Origin: Antedon mediterranea
Lineage: Eukaryota; Echinodermata; Crinoidea; Comatulida; Antedonidae
Assembly: GCF_964355755.1 (NCBI RefSeq)
Contig: NC_092670.1
Span: 18,663,201 to 18,723,200 of the forward strand
Length of the DNA: 60,000 bases
Direction: 5' to 3'
Below the pieces are notes generated by a model. It was not told the origin of the DNA and searched no databases. It saw only the letters and a list, made by a program, of their open reading frames with translations. Below are positions 25,201-40,200 of the stretch, piece by piece (the first letter of the stretch is position 1; each line of letters opens with the position of its first letter). The translations under genes and the position numbers were made by a program.

Positions 25201-28200
25201 TTAAATTGTAATCAATTTTTTACTTAGAACCAGGTCAGTACTTCGATACAAGTCATGTGATTAAAATTTACTTATTTTCTTTTTTAAAAAGCTTTCATCT
25301 TCAGAATTTAATGAAGCATGCAACTACATTTTATTCATTTTAGTTCTTTTTCAAAGGTTTTAAAAAGAATATTTTTATTGAGGTCTTCTAAAAGAATTAT
25401 CAAAAGCTATAATATAAACTACTGTACTTCCTCTATCATCTACATGTGTACCATATTAACAGATTTAAAATTAATTTGCATTACACTACACTACTGTTCA
25501 GATAAAAACACATTTTGTCTCAATATACTCTAACATTATAGTTTATTAATATTATCCCTTACACTTTACAGTACCTATAGATTTCAGAATTTAGTATTAG
25601 ACAAGCACTTCTTCACCAGAAATATATCGGGTAAACTGTGTATTATTTTTGTGTTTGAAAACAGAACAAGCCCAAATGCAACTTTCATTAACTGCGATAG
25701 ATCGCAATTTAACTCTGATAGATCGCAATTTAACTCGGATAGATCGCAATTTAACTCTGATAGATCTCAATTTAATTCTGATAGATCGCAATTTAACTCC
25801 GATTGATCGCAATTTAACTCTGATAGGTCATAATTTAACTCCGATAGACTGCAATTTAACTCCGATAGATCGCAATTTAACTCCGATAGATCGCAATTTA
25901 ACTCCGATAGATCGCAATTTAACTCTGATAGAGAAACGAGTAATATAGCTAAAATTGTTACTTAATGATACAGTATCAAACATAGAATGATGCAATGATA
26001 TTTGTAAAACATTAGATGTCATTTAACATCAATAACATTTCACCATTGGCATCATGCTTTTGGATGAGTCAGTCAAGAGAAGAGGAGATCAACATAATTA
26101 TTGTTGAGTTATACAACATGCTCTGTCTAATAACTACTCTATGTTTTTTGAGTATTTTATAATGATGGAAATTTAAATTACTACTGTTGATGATGTACTG
26201 TATCATTCGCTGTAACATAACATTTTAGTTAATGTGGTGCGACCCTGCCTCACAATAATTTTGCTGTACTGAACACACTACTTACGATAGAAGAATGCTT
26301 TCTCAAAAAAATGCTGTTTTTTATATTCTGTAGCTACTGCATCTTTCCATGACATTACCAGCCCGCCTCACCGAAGATAAAGAGAGATTATATAATATGA
26401 AAATAATACTGTACTTATGACTATAGTTAGTACTGAAGTCTATTTTGTGCCTATCTTACCTGGATAAACCGACATTGGCCTATTCTCTCCGAGACGAGAG
26501 CTACAACTCTAACATAATAATAATATGGATTTATATAGTGCACATACCACTCAAGAGTGCTCAATTCAATATCCAATATAATTATGGCCTAATAATATGC
26601 AATGTCTGGAAGATATACAATTTATGAAACATTCCTATCACATAAATGTGAAAATTCTATGAACCCTGTCCTCAAGTGGGAGTTTAGTAATTAGTAATAC
26701 CCCTACTGTCCTTATTTCTGCATTACTGATTATATAGACTCAAACCAATGATCTCCAGATCACTGACCTGCTACCATACTATTGGACCCTACTTGATTGA
26801 CAACAGTCATCCACACAAATTGTGTGTAAATACATGGCAATAGTTGGTCACTCAGTGGTCAATGTTGGCATGACCCCTTGTGATAATAACCATATGATAT
26901 TTTGGTATTTAAACTTGAGATTTGTTCAAGGTTCTATGGATTTGATCCCATTAGAATTGTATCATAAAAGAGATTATCTTGTCCAGAGGGATCTGTAAAA
27001 CTGACCATTAAAAAATACCCATAATTTACAGTGTACAACTTCAAGATTTGCTTTTATGTTCTCATTTTGTTAAAAACTTTAAATACAAATCGTACATTAT
27101 TATAACAATGTCTAAAGCTCTGTCTACTCTATCAAACTAGTTTGACAAAAAAAGTGTTGTGCCCATCCAAATATGGTAGTGATATGACATCATCGTGTCC
27201 ATATATGGACACAAACACAAATAAGTTAAATCAAGTAAAGCATTCTTTTCAGTTTAGTTGTTAAAGGTTAGTAGATAGAATGTTAGATGGAGAACCACTC
27301 CTCAGCAAATAACCTTTTCAACCATTTGCAAGAAATGAATGTTTGTTTAAAGTATTGTACAGTATCTGTGATATGATAATATTTTAAATATACCAGCTGG
27401 CTATGGAAATATTATTTATGAAGTTCTACAGTTCTATTAAGTGTAGATGTACAATATTATGTTGTCACTCTTGATGGATGATATTTTAGCAAGATGATGC
27501 TAATAGTGGTAGTTCACAGCAGGAGAAACTTATTAAATGCCAACCCTAGAATTGCATTATGCATTACGATACCAGTTAAACTTGAGACACCTGGTCATGC
27601 TTGACTGCATCGGATGATATAGAGTAACAACATATTATTGTTCTATGGAAGAATGTTCTTCATTTGACTTGGAAGATGTAATGCAACTATAAAGTGTCCA
27701 ACTTTGAAATCTGGAAAAGTGTATTAAAATGCTAAATTTTCAATCAGACAAATAATAATAAATATGTGTTACCACACAAAAGCTCTCTCAGTGGGCCATT
27801 TCTTTGTAGTATATTATAGTATCATTGGTATAAATTAATATTTTAATAACCTTGATTATAAAAGACTTTGCTATGTACTGTATATTTTGAAATGTAAACA
27901 GTATTTTATCAACATTACAATGGGATCATCCTACTTGAAGTTCTTGTAAACTGGAGGTAATCCATTGTATGAGAAGGGATTTAATGTTCAAAAGTAAATT
28001 TACCATGTTTATTAATGTTTACAATACTAAACTGTGACCTCATTGTTCTACAGTACTCAAACTATAATAGGACATACAGTTCAAGTACAGTGTACAGTAT
28101 TGTATGTAGTATTGTACTATGTACACAATGTTAGTTTCTAGGTCATACTTGTATGGTAACCTTTACTTACAATTTATTTAAGCATTTTAGTGTATAATGT

Positions 28201-31200
28201 CTGTAGTAGTTTCTAGGCTAAACCATTTACTACGTCGTCCACAAGTTTTGTGTTCAACAATAATAGTGATTATACAATACACACAAAAGAATTGTGTATA
28301 GGCTGACAGGTAGAAGAGGGTTTTTCTGCTGTATTTAGACCTTGACCTTAGCACAGGGATTATGGTGGTGCTGTAGGAACAGTATGCTAGTAAAAACCAA
28401 CCTCAAAACACTGGATATACGTCGTCGTCATTGTGTTCTGTCAAATATAGAAACATCTGTAATGTCTTTAAAATTAATCTTAAAAGAAATAGTTGCCTAT
28501 TATGTATGCAAACTTGAAATCATTAAGGTACATAATATGGTCTGAAAACATTGGTAAACAAACATTTTGCTGCAGTCACTTATGGTAGCTCCTAAATGAG
28601 ACTGTTCAGCTACTGTACATTTACTATAAAATCTTAAAAGTAAAGTGAATGATACAACAAATATTTTAAAAACCGCTGTTAAATCATTATTAATTAATAT
28701 ATCGCTTCTTGATTAGTCTGAACAAATATGTTCGGTCTTTTTCAAGTAGCCTTTCGGCAGTTAACCTACTATTACAGGCGTGCGTCTCAAAGTATTGCCG
28801 CTCTGTCGGAGTGTTTATAGTTAGACTTAATCAATACCATTATCTCCTTGTTAACTCACAGCTATAATTGATATTCAATAAAGCAAACTACATCGTTATT
28901 GTAGCTTTGTTGTTTTAATATGAAAATCTATATTAACCAATATTTAATTAAGTTTCTTTGTTTGTCGCTGATGAAAATGTAGGGTGGATTTGTTTTCAGA
29001 CAAAGTTGCAATAAAGACACTATAAAAGTAAAAACATTGTTGAAATGGTATACATGTTGTTACAAGTCCTTTAGTGCTTGTAGCTGCAGCAGTATTGGGG
29101 TCACAAATGTTGGGGGCCGTTTCAGTCGGTGGCCATTTCGGTCACACACCGTTTAAATTCTTTATTGTCCTAGTGTTTCGTTAACAAAATAATTGAAATT
29201 GTAGGGTCATTATCCTGACACTTCATTAAAGACCGGGTTTGAAATGGGCCAGAAGACCAGGGTAATGACCCAGTACTCTTCCCAAAAAAAATGTGGAGTG
29301 CCTTGAACCTTGGCTGATATCATGGAAGTAGTTGTAGTGTTGCTGTCTTAAACTGCTCAGCCACTCGACTCGAAATTTAGGAAGATGGTTACGTAACTGT
29401 AGATGATCCAAGCAACAAAAGCCTAATTCTGCTCAATTTGAAGGAAGACTACTACCAGCTGTGCCACTATGCAAGTTAGAACCCATATCTCTGAGAATAT
29501 TTGTCTCATTTCAAATAATATTTTCTATGAAAATAATACATTATTACAGACAGACGTACTAAAGCGTTTGTTTTATATCTTTTTACCCTTCATTGCATCA
29601 TTTAAATTTATTGTTGTATTTATTAAATAGAGAAATTTTAATGATAGTTATCTAATTAATAGCCTTCTATCAACATTACAATCTATTGTTATCGTTTACA
29701 ATAATCAAATTATTCTCCCACTGTGGCTCCAAGAAGTTTGCCATACCGTATCACATGATTAAGTAAACATGAAACTGTCTCGATATTGCGTGTCATTATA
29801 TAATTACACTGACAGTGATAGTACTTTAAATATTTGATTCTTACAGTACAATTGATCAACTAGACTGTAAGGCTATTTGATACTGTAGGATTACTTACCT
29901 GGATAAACCAACTGATTCATGTATTTATAGGAGATGTAAATAGATAATAGGGAGGTTTTACCACCTTACGAATACGATAACGAAAACAGATACGTCTCAC
30001 ATTTGTGAAGTTCATACCCATTTTATATTCGTAAAGCGTATACGTGTTGACGAATATCACCAGTCATATTTGTAACTACAAAACGAGTATAGTTCTATTT
30101 TGCACATTTTGCATTTGATTCAGGGGATCAATGATTCATGATTATATAATTATAGATTTATTGAAAGTAATTTACGAAAATTTATTTACTAAAAATGTCA
30201 GGTAAATTTTGTTTAAAATTAAGTTTTTAAAGTCCTCCCTCGCTTTGATGTTACACTAGGCTTAGGCAGCCAAGCACCACGTACCTGCGCTTCGTTAAAT
30301 TTTACAGCAGTCATTCATTTTCATGCAAAACAGATGTTTACTGGCTTACAAAAACGAATATGTGTGTGTGTGTGTGATGTTTTCGTTATCGTATTCGTAT
30401 CGTTGCGAACATCCCTATTTTCAGATTTTCCCTCTGAGGTAGTAAGGCTGATCATTATCCAGTATACTTTGTTACAACATTTACATAATTGCTTATTGTT
30501 TGTTTTGAAATTAATCAGTTGCTAGAGATGTTATATTCAAATTAATTGGTTGCTAAGGTCAGCGTTATAAACTCTGGTTATAAAGATAAACTAATTACTG
30601 TATGGAATTAGATTACTCTTCTTTACTCTCTGATGAAAGGTAAGTAGAAATAACGTAGTAAACATACTAAATATTTTTATCGTTTTATCGTTATTGATTA
30701 ATTATACTAGCTTACCCTCTTAAAATAGATCGTAGAAAAGTATGTAAATAAATGCAATATCATCTTTTACAATATGAACTAAATACTAAATTTCATATAA
30801 AATTTTGTTTTAAAAACAACAATTATTTTGAGTACACTTGTGTGTATTAAATTATTGATTAAAGAATTTTCCTTTCAGCTCTTCAAATAATTTGATACAA
30901 TAAGCCTTTTGTGTCTCTGTCCTTGTAAACATTGTGTTGGTAACACTAGGCATTGAAACTGATTGTCAAGATGGATTTGTTTCCTTATTAGATCTATTTA
31001 TATTGGTTTTCATCAGGGAATGAATGTCACAAAGAAAGAGTTCACAGTTGTTTCTTGATCGCTGCTTCATTAAGCTCTGTCTACACTATCAAACTTTATT
31101 ATGTGACAAAAAAATGTGATGTGCCCATATATGCACATGATGATGTCATATCACTACAATATTTGGGCATATCATTACCATATTTGGGCACATCAAACTA

Positions 31201-34200
31201 GTTTGATAGTGTATAATAATAATAATATATACGAATTTGCAAAGCACCAATTCCAGCAACAATTAGTGATCAAAGGCGCTGTGGACTTAGATGTTACATC
31301 TTTTCAAGTAGGAAGAGTCAGAGTTTACACCAGACATTGACTCCTCACAATGTCATCTTCAGTACGCAATTGATGTTTTTATGTACTCATTGCATCATAG
31401 TCTTTTGTACAATATGCTTGCCTAAAAGTTCAATTTACAAACCTGGAGCAGGTCACATGATCTAATGACATCACAATACTGTGAATGATGTCATAAAGAT
31501 TATACTATAACAGTATAATGAGAAGACAACAGGATGTAGAAATGGTTTGAAGTTTAGTTCAGATGTTTGCCAAGCACTTAATATATAGATTATCTTTATA
31601 TGGTGTGAACTTCTACTAACTTCAAGTACAGTATGATAAGAAAAAATAATTATTTTATCTGTAAATATTGAAGTTGAGTGATGAATATTTATCTAGCTAT
31701 TCTTTTAAGCCCTGTCTACACTATTAAACTTTATGTGAAAAAAAAAATGTGATGTGCCCATATATGGACATGATGATGTCATATCACTACCATATTTAAG
31801 CATATCACTACCATATTTGGCCACATCACACTTTTTTTGTCCAACTAATTTGTAGACAGAGCTTTATATTGGAAATGTTACGTATCAATAGAAATTGTGT
31901 ACTATTTTTTTACTGCTTCAAAAGGAAACTGCAATTATTAATCAAAGTGACTGTACTTCAGTGAACAAAAACTGACTTTTTCTACCAAACTTTTAAAGGT
32001 CAGAAAGGCGGTTGTATTGATGCATATTTGTAAATTACGTCCGCTCTTAAAATACTTCTTTTTGTGGATGCTTTTTATAGTTATAAATGGAAATTGATCC
32101 ATCTTCACTTTTGTTTTATGGTGGACTAAATGTGTCCAAACATTTGGTTTTATAGGCAAAACAAACTTTGGTCAACATTCTGTAGTATCTAAATGAAACT
32201 AAAAAGCATCTTTTTTTTTAAATGTTTAGCTTCGGAATAGTTTATATCTTGGATTTTGTTTGATTTTCTCTGCTACTGTACAGTGTTGGACTACCATTAA
32301 CTTGGAACTTAACTAAGAAGGGAAAGATATATAAGACTTTAATTCTACAAGTTTATACTTGTGTTTGTCATGGATATTCTTTATTTTGTTGTGATATTTT
32401 CTATAGTATATTTTGTGTGCCTAACCTTATTTTGTTCCATTGTTTCCTGTGATTTTTTAAGTTTTTACGTTTTTTATTATTCAACAACACTATATAGGAA
32501 TATGTGTTGTATCACTTGTGTAATCCAGTGATGCTACTGTACTAATTAGCATAACATTATTCATACATAAATTATACTCCTGACGACATACATCTTAATC
32601 CTTTAAATCGTCATGCATACTGTATCAAATGTGTAAAAATGTTTCAGTTCAAATTTAAAATGAATCTATACAAATGGATTGTCTATACAGTCATCATTTT
32701 CCATTTTTCTCTTTTTTTTTCCTGACTTATCAATTGCACGCAGCTATCTTTTTTAAAGTTAAGGTACTCAAACAACAAATAAAAGTAAAGAATACAAAGT
32801 GGGTGAAAGTATTGTGAGGTTTGTACAGTTTATGTAGGCTGCTTCAGTGAAAATTGAGCTCTGGCTGGAAAACCTTTAAATAAATTTAAGACTTGGTGAA
32901 AGAACTTGATACCAAGTAGCTTGGCCACCTCCACCAACTGTAGCACAACCAACAGTAGACAATGAGTGCAAAAGGGTGAGAAATTAATTTGGAAATGTGT
33001 TTCTTACACCTGATCATCATAACTCTGTCATCGGTGTCATATTTGATAACTTTCTAGACATGTCGAGAAATTGTTATTTCCTGACTCTAACACCTGTGTT
33101 TGGATAAAAGTTTAATGTGTTATAGGGGACTACTACTACTACTGTACTGTACTTTCAGACATGGTACACAGTGATCAATTATTTACAATTTATCTATAAG
33201 CTTGCAAAAGGCACATGGAACCATGAAAAAACCATTGTAGTAAAATTGTAGTAGTTTTACCTAATCTCTGATGTTCTTTAACTTTATTTATACAATTGGG
33301 TGCACCGGCCTAGAAAACATAAAATTGTCTTAACTGAGATTACTATAAAAGTGATTTCTAAAGATTAAAGTTTTGCTTCACATTTCTTGTCTTGGGCTAG
33401 AGAAACATGTTTATTTTTTTTTTTTTGTATAAAGTTTTGGTCTGGATGTAGGCCTCTCTCTAGCCAGTTCAGATGAGTGTTTAACAATCATTTTTTTTTT
33501 CTGAATCAGGGTTTTCCCGGGTATAGTGACACCCCCCCCCCCCCCATAGTCGACCCAATTTTGTGTTTTAGTGGGGTGGGATTATACCAGAAAAGATATA
33601 CGGTAGTAGTTTTTTGACTTTTTGAAAAGTGTTAATTTTATTTTTTTATCGTCTATAGCCAGGTCAATAAACTTCCTAAATACTTTTTGGTTGATTGATT
33701 GATTGATTAATTTCTTAATTGATTACAGGTGTAATTACTTGCCCATATCCTTGGCTTCACACTACCATCCACATCCGGTTCACTAAACTTAAAAGAATTT
33801 TTCATTACAACTTATTAGGTTTGTTGGCAGAAAGGAATGTACAAAACTTCTGCCTGATTGAGTTTTAACCGTGAATACAAAAAATAAGGTTTAAAAATAA
33901 ATTTGTTTGTACTGTATAGAATTTTTATTTATTTAAAAATATTTTGAAGTGTTTTTTTTTAAACTTTAAATATATATATAATTTTCAAGTTTTTACGTGT
34001 TGATATATACTTGTATATCTCTACAAGTAACCTCCGGCTAAAACAAACAAAATTAAATATTCTAGAATAAAAGTTAAATGTACTGGTATGTTTTACATAC
34101 TAATTTAGGCGCAGTGTGTAAGTTAATTGTATTGTTTTGCTTTATCAAAACATAAAAGGAAAAACCATATCAAATCCTCTAGTGTAGTGGAGAAATAGAG

Positions 34201-37200
34201 GGCGACAAACATGTAACTTTTTTTTATATAAAATTTTTCTTCTATGTTGAAATTCCTTTATACATTTTTGTACCCCTCGGATAATAATACCTACTGTTTA
34301 ACATCCTACATTGTAGTGCCATGACACACAGTTATATAGAACAGTTTTATCTGAAATTTTTCAACAAACGTTGTAATGCCCTTCACATTTTCAACTGCAG
34401 TCTTATTATTGTGTCACCCTTGGCTCTTAACTCAACTTAAAATCTTACTAATTATTACACTGAATCCTAACCTTGGTATCCAAAGTTATTTTCTCTTCTG
34501 CCAAGAATGTTTAATTATTAAAATGCGTCATACTTTTACATAGATGCCAAATCTTAAACTCAAATTCTTGGTAAACTGCCCTGGGGATTCTTGTTTCCTG
34601 ATTTCTTTATTACAAAGCCTGTCGTAATGAAAGTCTGGTGCCTGTGTAATTAATTATTAATCAAATGAACATTGATATTATTTACTTATTAAAGTATTAT
34701 ATGGACATAGTTTTGCAATACATTATACAGTATGTCAATCAAAATCCACTTGTGCACCAAAAAATACCATATTATCAATTCCAATTCAACTTTCATTTCA
34801 GACAAACTATCCATTTGATGCATAAACAAAAGAAAAGAAATACATTGGTTTCCATAACAACCATTAACAAAAAAGATGATTAAAAATTATCTGTTATTTT
34901 AACATATACTGTTGTACAGTAGAGCCTCCATTTATAATGCATTTATTTATTTATTTTCAATTTCTCCAACTTTTTTAATGCCTTTCCACATTTGCATAAA
35001 CAAATGAAAAGAAATATGCCGTATTAGATTCCATTACAATCATTAACAAATTAGAGAATCACGAGTTTCTGTTTACATAATACTGTGGTAGAGCCTCTCT
35101 CCAATTATAATACATTTATTTATTTATTTTTAATTTCACCAATTTTGTAATGCCTTTCCATCTTACAGAGTGCTATAGCAGAATAAAAAAATTAAGCTTT
35201 ATTTAACGAGGGCAACTGCCAAAGCTATTGCATGCATACTGCACATAATAAATAATAAGAAAACTAAATAATAAAAATAGGCCTATAGATATGATAAAAA
35301 AAAGGAATATCTTTTCACATTCTATCCTTAAACTCCTACTGAACTAATCAAAGTAATGCGATTACAGGTTATAGTAAGATAAGACTGTAGCAACACGTAA
35401 ACTATACTCCTCATTGCGTTAAGTTGGGGAATTGAACAACTATCATTTGATTTGACTTATTTCCTTTCATTTCACCAACTTTAGCAATTGCCTCGTTTTC
35501 GTAAATCAATTGTTTCCTTTTTATATTAGTAATTTGACAGGCCGAAGCACTAGTTGAACAAAGCACAAGTTCAGCTATTGAGGATGCTTGCCAAATGTTT
35601 GTTCTTGGAATGAACCAATTATGTATTAAAAACTCCTATGTAAATGACAATAAGATTCCTGGTACAGCTGTGTAATGATAATTCTATATGAGGCCTATAC
35701 TAGGATTTGGTATAAATAAATTTGGCTAATAAATCAAACTTTCTGTATCTTCACATGGCATTATCTTCACTAGTATGTTAAACGTTTTAATTAGAAATTC
35801 CATTATTTTTTTTTTATTTTAAAAATAAATTAAAGAATTTTATGTTTACTTAATAATGACTCTTTTTAAATTTTTATCTTTCTGACCTTTTTCATTTTTG
35901 CCTTTCTATTGACATTTTTATATTTATTCTTTATTGAATATATTTTTTACAATTACATGTAATGTTTTTATGTCGTATTGTTGAGGGCCCCTCAAAATCA
36001 GCTTCCACTGGCTGGCTGGGTCACCCTCTTGAAATATGGTTGAATAAATAATAAATAAATAGTCAAATTCTGTAATACAGTGTCACATGTGTATCACATA
36101 ACCAGGTATTATGTTAAGGTTACGTTGACTATGGCATATGATAGAGGCATCACATGTGATACATATGTTACACTGTATTACAGAATTTGCCTATGATACT
36201 AGACCAATTATAGATACAATACCGAGAATCTACTACCTTATTAATTATTATAGCAAATATCTTACTATTTCTATATATTTTCTTTTGTAGAAATGGCAAC
36301 GGCGCTGCTTTATCCTCTACGAAAATGGAGAACTTTGTTATGCACTTGACGATAATGTAAGTTCATTTTAAATACAGTATAATTTTAAAAAGTTATGTAT
36401 GTAAATTAGGAAGAAGAATTATCAGACTTGATTGTATATTATCCAGGTTAATTCCCTAAAACGAAAGTTTGAACTATCAGACAATTGACAAAATCTGCAT
36501 AATCCTGGTTTAGTAGTTTTCTGAAGGTAAATCTGTCTGAATGATCCTTCTATCATGAAATAAATCTGTCTCAGCTAAAATGGAATGGTCCTCTGTGGAT
36601 GGATCAGTGTATCTGGAGGAGTGTACACCTGATGGAATGCTCCATCAGTAGGCTATGTTAAATGGAATAGTCTATCTATATGGACGAGCATGTTTCTATG
36701 TAAGGCTGAATGGAACTATACTTCCATAATGGAATCATGGAGATATTCTCTATGATGGAATACACCTGTCTACAAGCTAAATGGAACGGTCCTTCTGTGA
36801 TAGAACAATAGTGTCGTTGCTGCGTAACACTACAAGTTCCGTTGTCCATTTATTAACTACGGCTTTGTAGAAAGATTTGGTAATTAAAGTTTACAAAAGA
36901 AAAGGAAGACGCCATTGATTTTTCCGATGTCAAAATGACAAATGAATAGGTTGCATTATGTATAATACTTGACCCCAAAAAATGACAGATTTTCGGGTGT
37001 TTTCAATCCTTTACTATGTGTCTTATCATTGTCAGACTAGCATAGTTAACGTGCAGGCTTCTTAGATTTTTCTGTCATTAAACCGAAGGATTTAAACTTT
37101 CATAATGATTGTGGTGCTTGTTGGTACAAAACAGGTTTGTGATATTTTGTTTCAGAAATAATTTCATGAATCGGAAAGATCGTCTAGTTTCGTTTAATAC

Positions 37201-40200
37201 ACTTGGCGTATAATATTTCATTTCAGTTTGTTTTTCTTTCTGTTTTGTTACAACATTAACAATAGCTAGCTTACAGACAAACTTGTGCTAAAGCCAAGAC
37301 CTTATGTTACGTATTGAAACCCTTTCAACAAGATTCTTTAACATCGAGTCACTTGCACAATTTTTGTTTGTTAAAACTGAAATATACAGTAAAAAGGTAA
37401 AGGTGTAAATTATTGAATTTCTGTTTGCTGTATACTAAATCATTCACTGTAACGTTTGTACTCTCAAAAGGGGGACTTCAGGTCAAAAGTCAAAATAAAA
37501 ATGTGTGTACCATTCATGTTGAGTACAATATGTATACACTTTGGAAAAACTCTTGCAAAAGGAACAATTTCAATCTTTGCACAATTTCAACCTCAGCACT
37601 ATAGGAAAGTCTTTGGTTTTATTATTAGGCAGCACTGTTTATTTAGAAATAGTTATTTTACATAGTACTAATATAAGTTATAACCCTCTGTCTTTTGAAA
37701 CTAAAACTGAAATTATTACAAGAATAAATCGCTTGAGTCTTAACCTTTGAATCAGTTTAAATGCCTCTTCCTCTTTTGACCGCTATCGGACATTGCCCTC
37801 ATATGGTATTTAGACATTTAGAAAAAGTGATAATTTAGCCTTGTATTTGCATGTGATTTTGATATGTTATTCAACCACAATAGAATGGGACGTGTTAATA
37901 TCAAGTAATATTTTAGTTCTTTCTATTGAATTTGCTTAATTTGAAAGTGATATGTTACATTAATAAATCTATTATTATATATTTGAAAAATAAAGCAGGA
38001 TGTTATATATTGTGATAATAATTTTCATAAACCAAAAATGTACTGATAATTATTATTACACAGTAAACTTTATACCTGTGAGTTCTTGCGCTTGGAATTA
38101 AACATTAAAACTATGTTTACTATTATTTGTCTATTGGCATGCAGTAAATACAGTCAACTTATTCTGGATTCAAAGGTGTTTGGTCTAATGTGTATAAAAT
38201 CTATCAAGAGTTAAGCTTGGTTCCCACTAGAACGTAACGCAAGGACGTAAACGCAACGCAAGCGTTTTAACCAATGACAAGCGAAGTTATAGGCAGTTAG
38301 CAATCACAAGCGAATAAGCCATTGCTTGTGATTGGTCAATTCACTTGCGTTGCGTTACGTCCTTGTGTTGCGTCGCCAGTGGGAACCACGCATTATCGAA
38401 GGTACACCTGAGTTAACAACACAGAGCTAAATAGAGTCATGGCAGCATTTTTTTTATAAAGCATCATTGAATGAAGAAAGAACAATAATTAAAACTATGT
38501 TTTTGGAAGAAATATTTCTTGTTTAATTATTTCTATGTGTGGATCTCAGTGTGCAGGGTACTGTGGTGGTATTCAGAAATTTACTAAAACAGAATAAGAA
38601 ACTGAACTGTACAAAGACGAGTGCATTTACTTAAAGGACAACTTGACCGAGGACCATATTTATTAGGGATGTACATATGATTTCAGAACAATCGCAAGAT
38701 TAAGGATATCGCCGCACGCATTCGCTGTACAGCCGTCGCCGTAAATTGCTGTGACGTCACAGGTGCATCGCAAAATCTACTTAATGAGTCCAGATAAGCA
38801 AAAGAAACAGTTAAAAAAATCAACATTTATGTTTTTTACGAGTGTGTTTAAATTACTAGAAATTTTCGCGATTTGCCAGAAAACCCTTTATGTAAATTTT
38901 GCAAGGTAAATCACTAAATATATAAAATATGGTCCTCGGTCAAGTTGTCCTTTAATACCATTTTTAACCATTTAAACCACTATCCCTAAGCATCCACTCA
39001 ATGTTCATCTAAGTATTTTCATCTATCCTTGTCGGTAGACGTACAGTATCTAAATTACCTATCTACGATAAAGGTCATTTATATGCAATTATATGGAAAT
39101 AATATAATTTGAATGAAAAACAAATCAATTGTTGGATTGGTTGATGATATCAATTGATATCATGTGTGTTTTGCTCTTTAATTGCTCCTGGTAACACTGT
39201 CTTCTGAAGAACAAAATTGCTTAGAAACTATAATTACATAGCAACCAGTTACTTATTAACAGCGACAAATTAGATTGGTTATTTTACTGTCACTATTAAG
39301 AAACTATCAAGTATCATTAAGCTATTGGTTACTAACTAAAGTAGTTTTTAAAACCTGCCAAACTGGAGATTGTCTTATGGCCTTTTGAGCGTTTATGGCT
39401 TTATTAGATCCAGACATGTCATCAAGGAAATTGTTGCCTTGCCTTACTTGCTCTGTTAATGACCATTTAGAATATATTTCAGTTTTTATAACTCATTTTC
39501 AAATATAGTCCTAATGATGACATACTGTAGTTTGTGCTTGTTTTAACTATTTTAAGGTGAAAAGTCCTATTATTTTTGCCTGGCCATATGAGTTCAAGCT
39601 TCATTAATTATTAATTAAAAATTAGATATTGAATTTTCAACAAGCATTTCATCTCTCCTTCTCTTGATATTTTTATTGGCTATAACTGCATACTTTCATT
39701 CTAACAGCCTGTACTCAATAAATCTTTACCGTTGATACTTTTACAGCATATTCTCACCATTAAAAAGTATACACAATATTATCAGAGGATGGGAGATTAA
39801 TGGTAGAATGGTCAAGAATAGAACTAGCCTTTGGTAGTATAAACTGCAATGCGCTTTATAGCAGAGCCTTTATGTTCGCTTCAAATTTAATAACCTAACT
39901 ACAAAAGTACAGGTGAAAGAAGGTGAACATTTGTGTAAAAATGTTAACACCTTGAAGGAAAAAGGAAAGTTGAACAGTTCAAAATAAAGATAGAATGGAG
40001 ATAAAGAGGGCAACAGGAAGGAAAAGAATGGTGATTGTGAATAGATGGAAAGACCAAATAGTAGAGGATCTAGGATTATGAAATAGGAGGGGACACCCAG
40101 GGACTAAAAATGTTCAAATGAAGTGTTGAACCGAACCTAGTGTATCATTTGCAATGTAAATTTAGAAATTTCTGTAACGGTGCCGGTCTTTAGTTTCTTT

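Larger units (their letters stand above)
16763..36290 (+). other. MPRIP homologue intron 2
   Basis: A 19.5-kb intron separating exons 2 and 3 inside the PH domain. It contains the 97-bp tandem array (17585-18110), further minisatellites, MITE A copies 5 to 8, poly-G tracts, the 29948-30417 inverted-repeat element, SINE remnants and weak minus-strand exon candidates at 20814-20894 and 24595-24715. Confidence 0.7.

Noticed and set aside
25597-26022. Open frames with heptad-like peptide repeats
   Set aside because: Produced by the 21-bp minisatellite on both strands; no splice or homology support.
28690-28865. Open frames on both strands around TTCGGCAGTTAAC
   Set aside because: About 50-60 codons with no start or convincing splice pair; expected by chance in 60 kb.
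32887-33060. Minus-strand open stretch starting KVIKYDTDDRVMM
   Set aside because: The first 15 codons look exon-like with a possible GTGTAAG donor, but the acceptor is poor and the rest is low-quality sequence.
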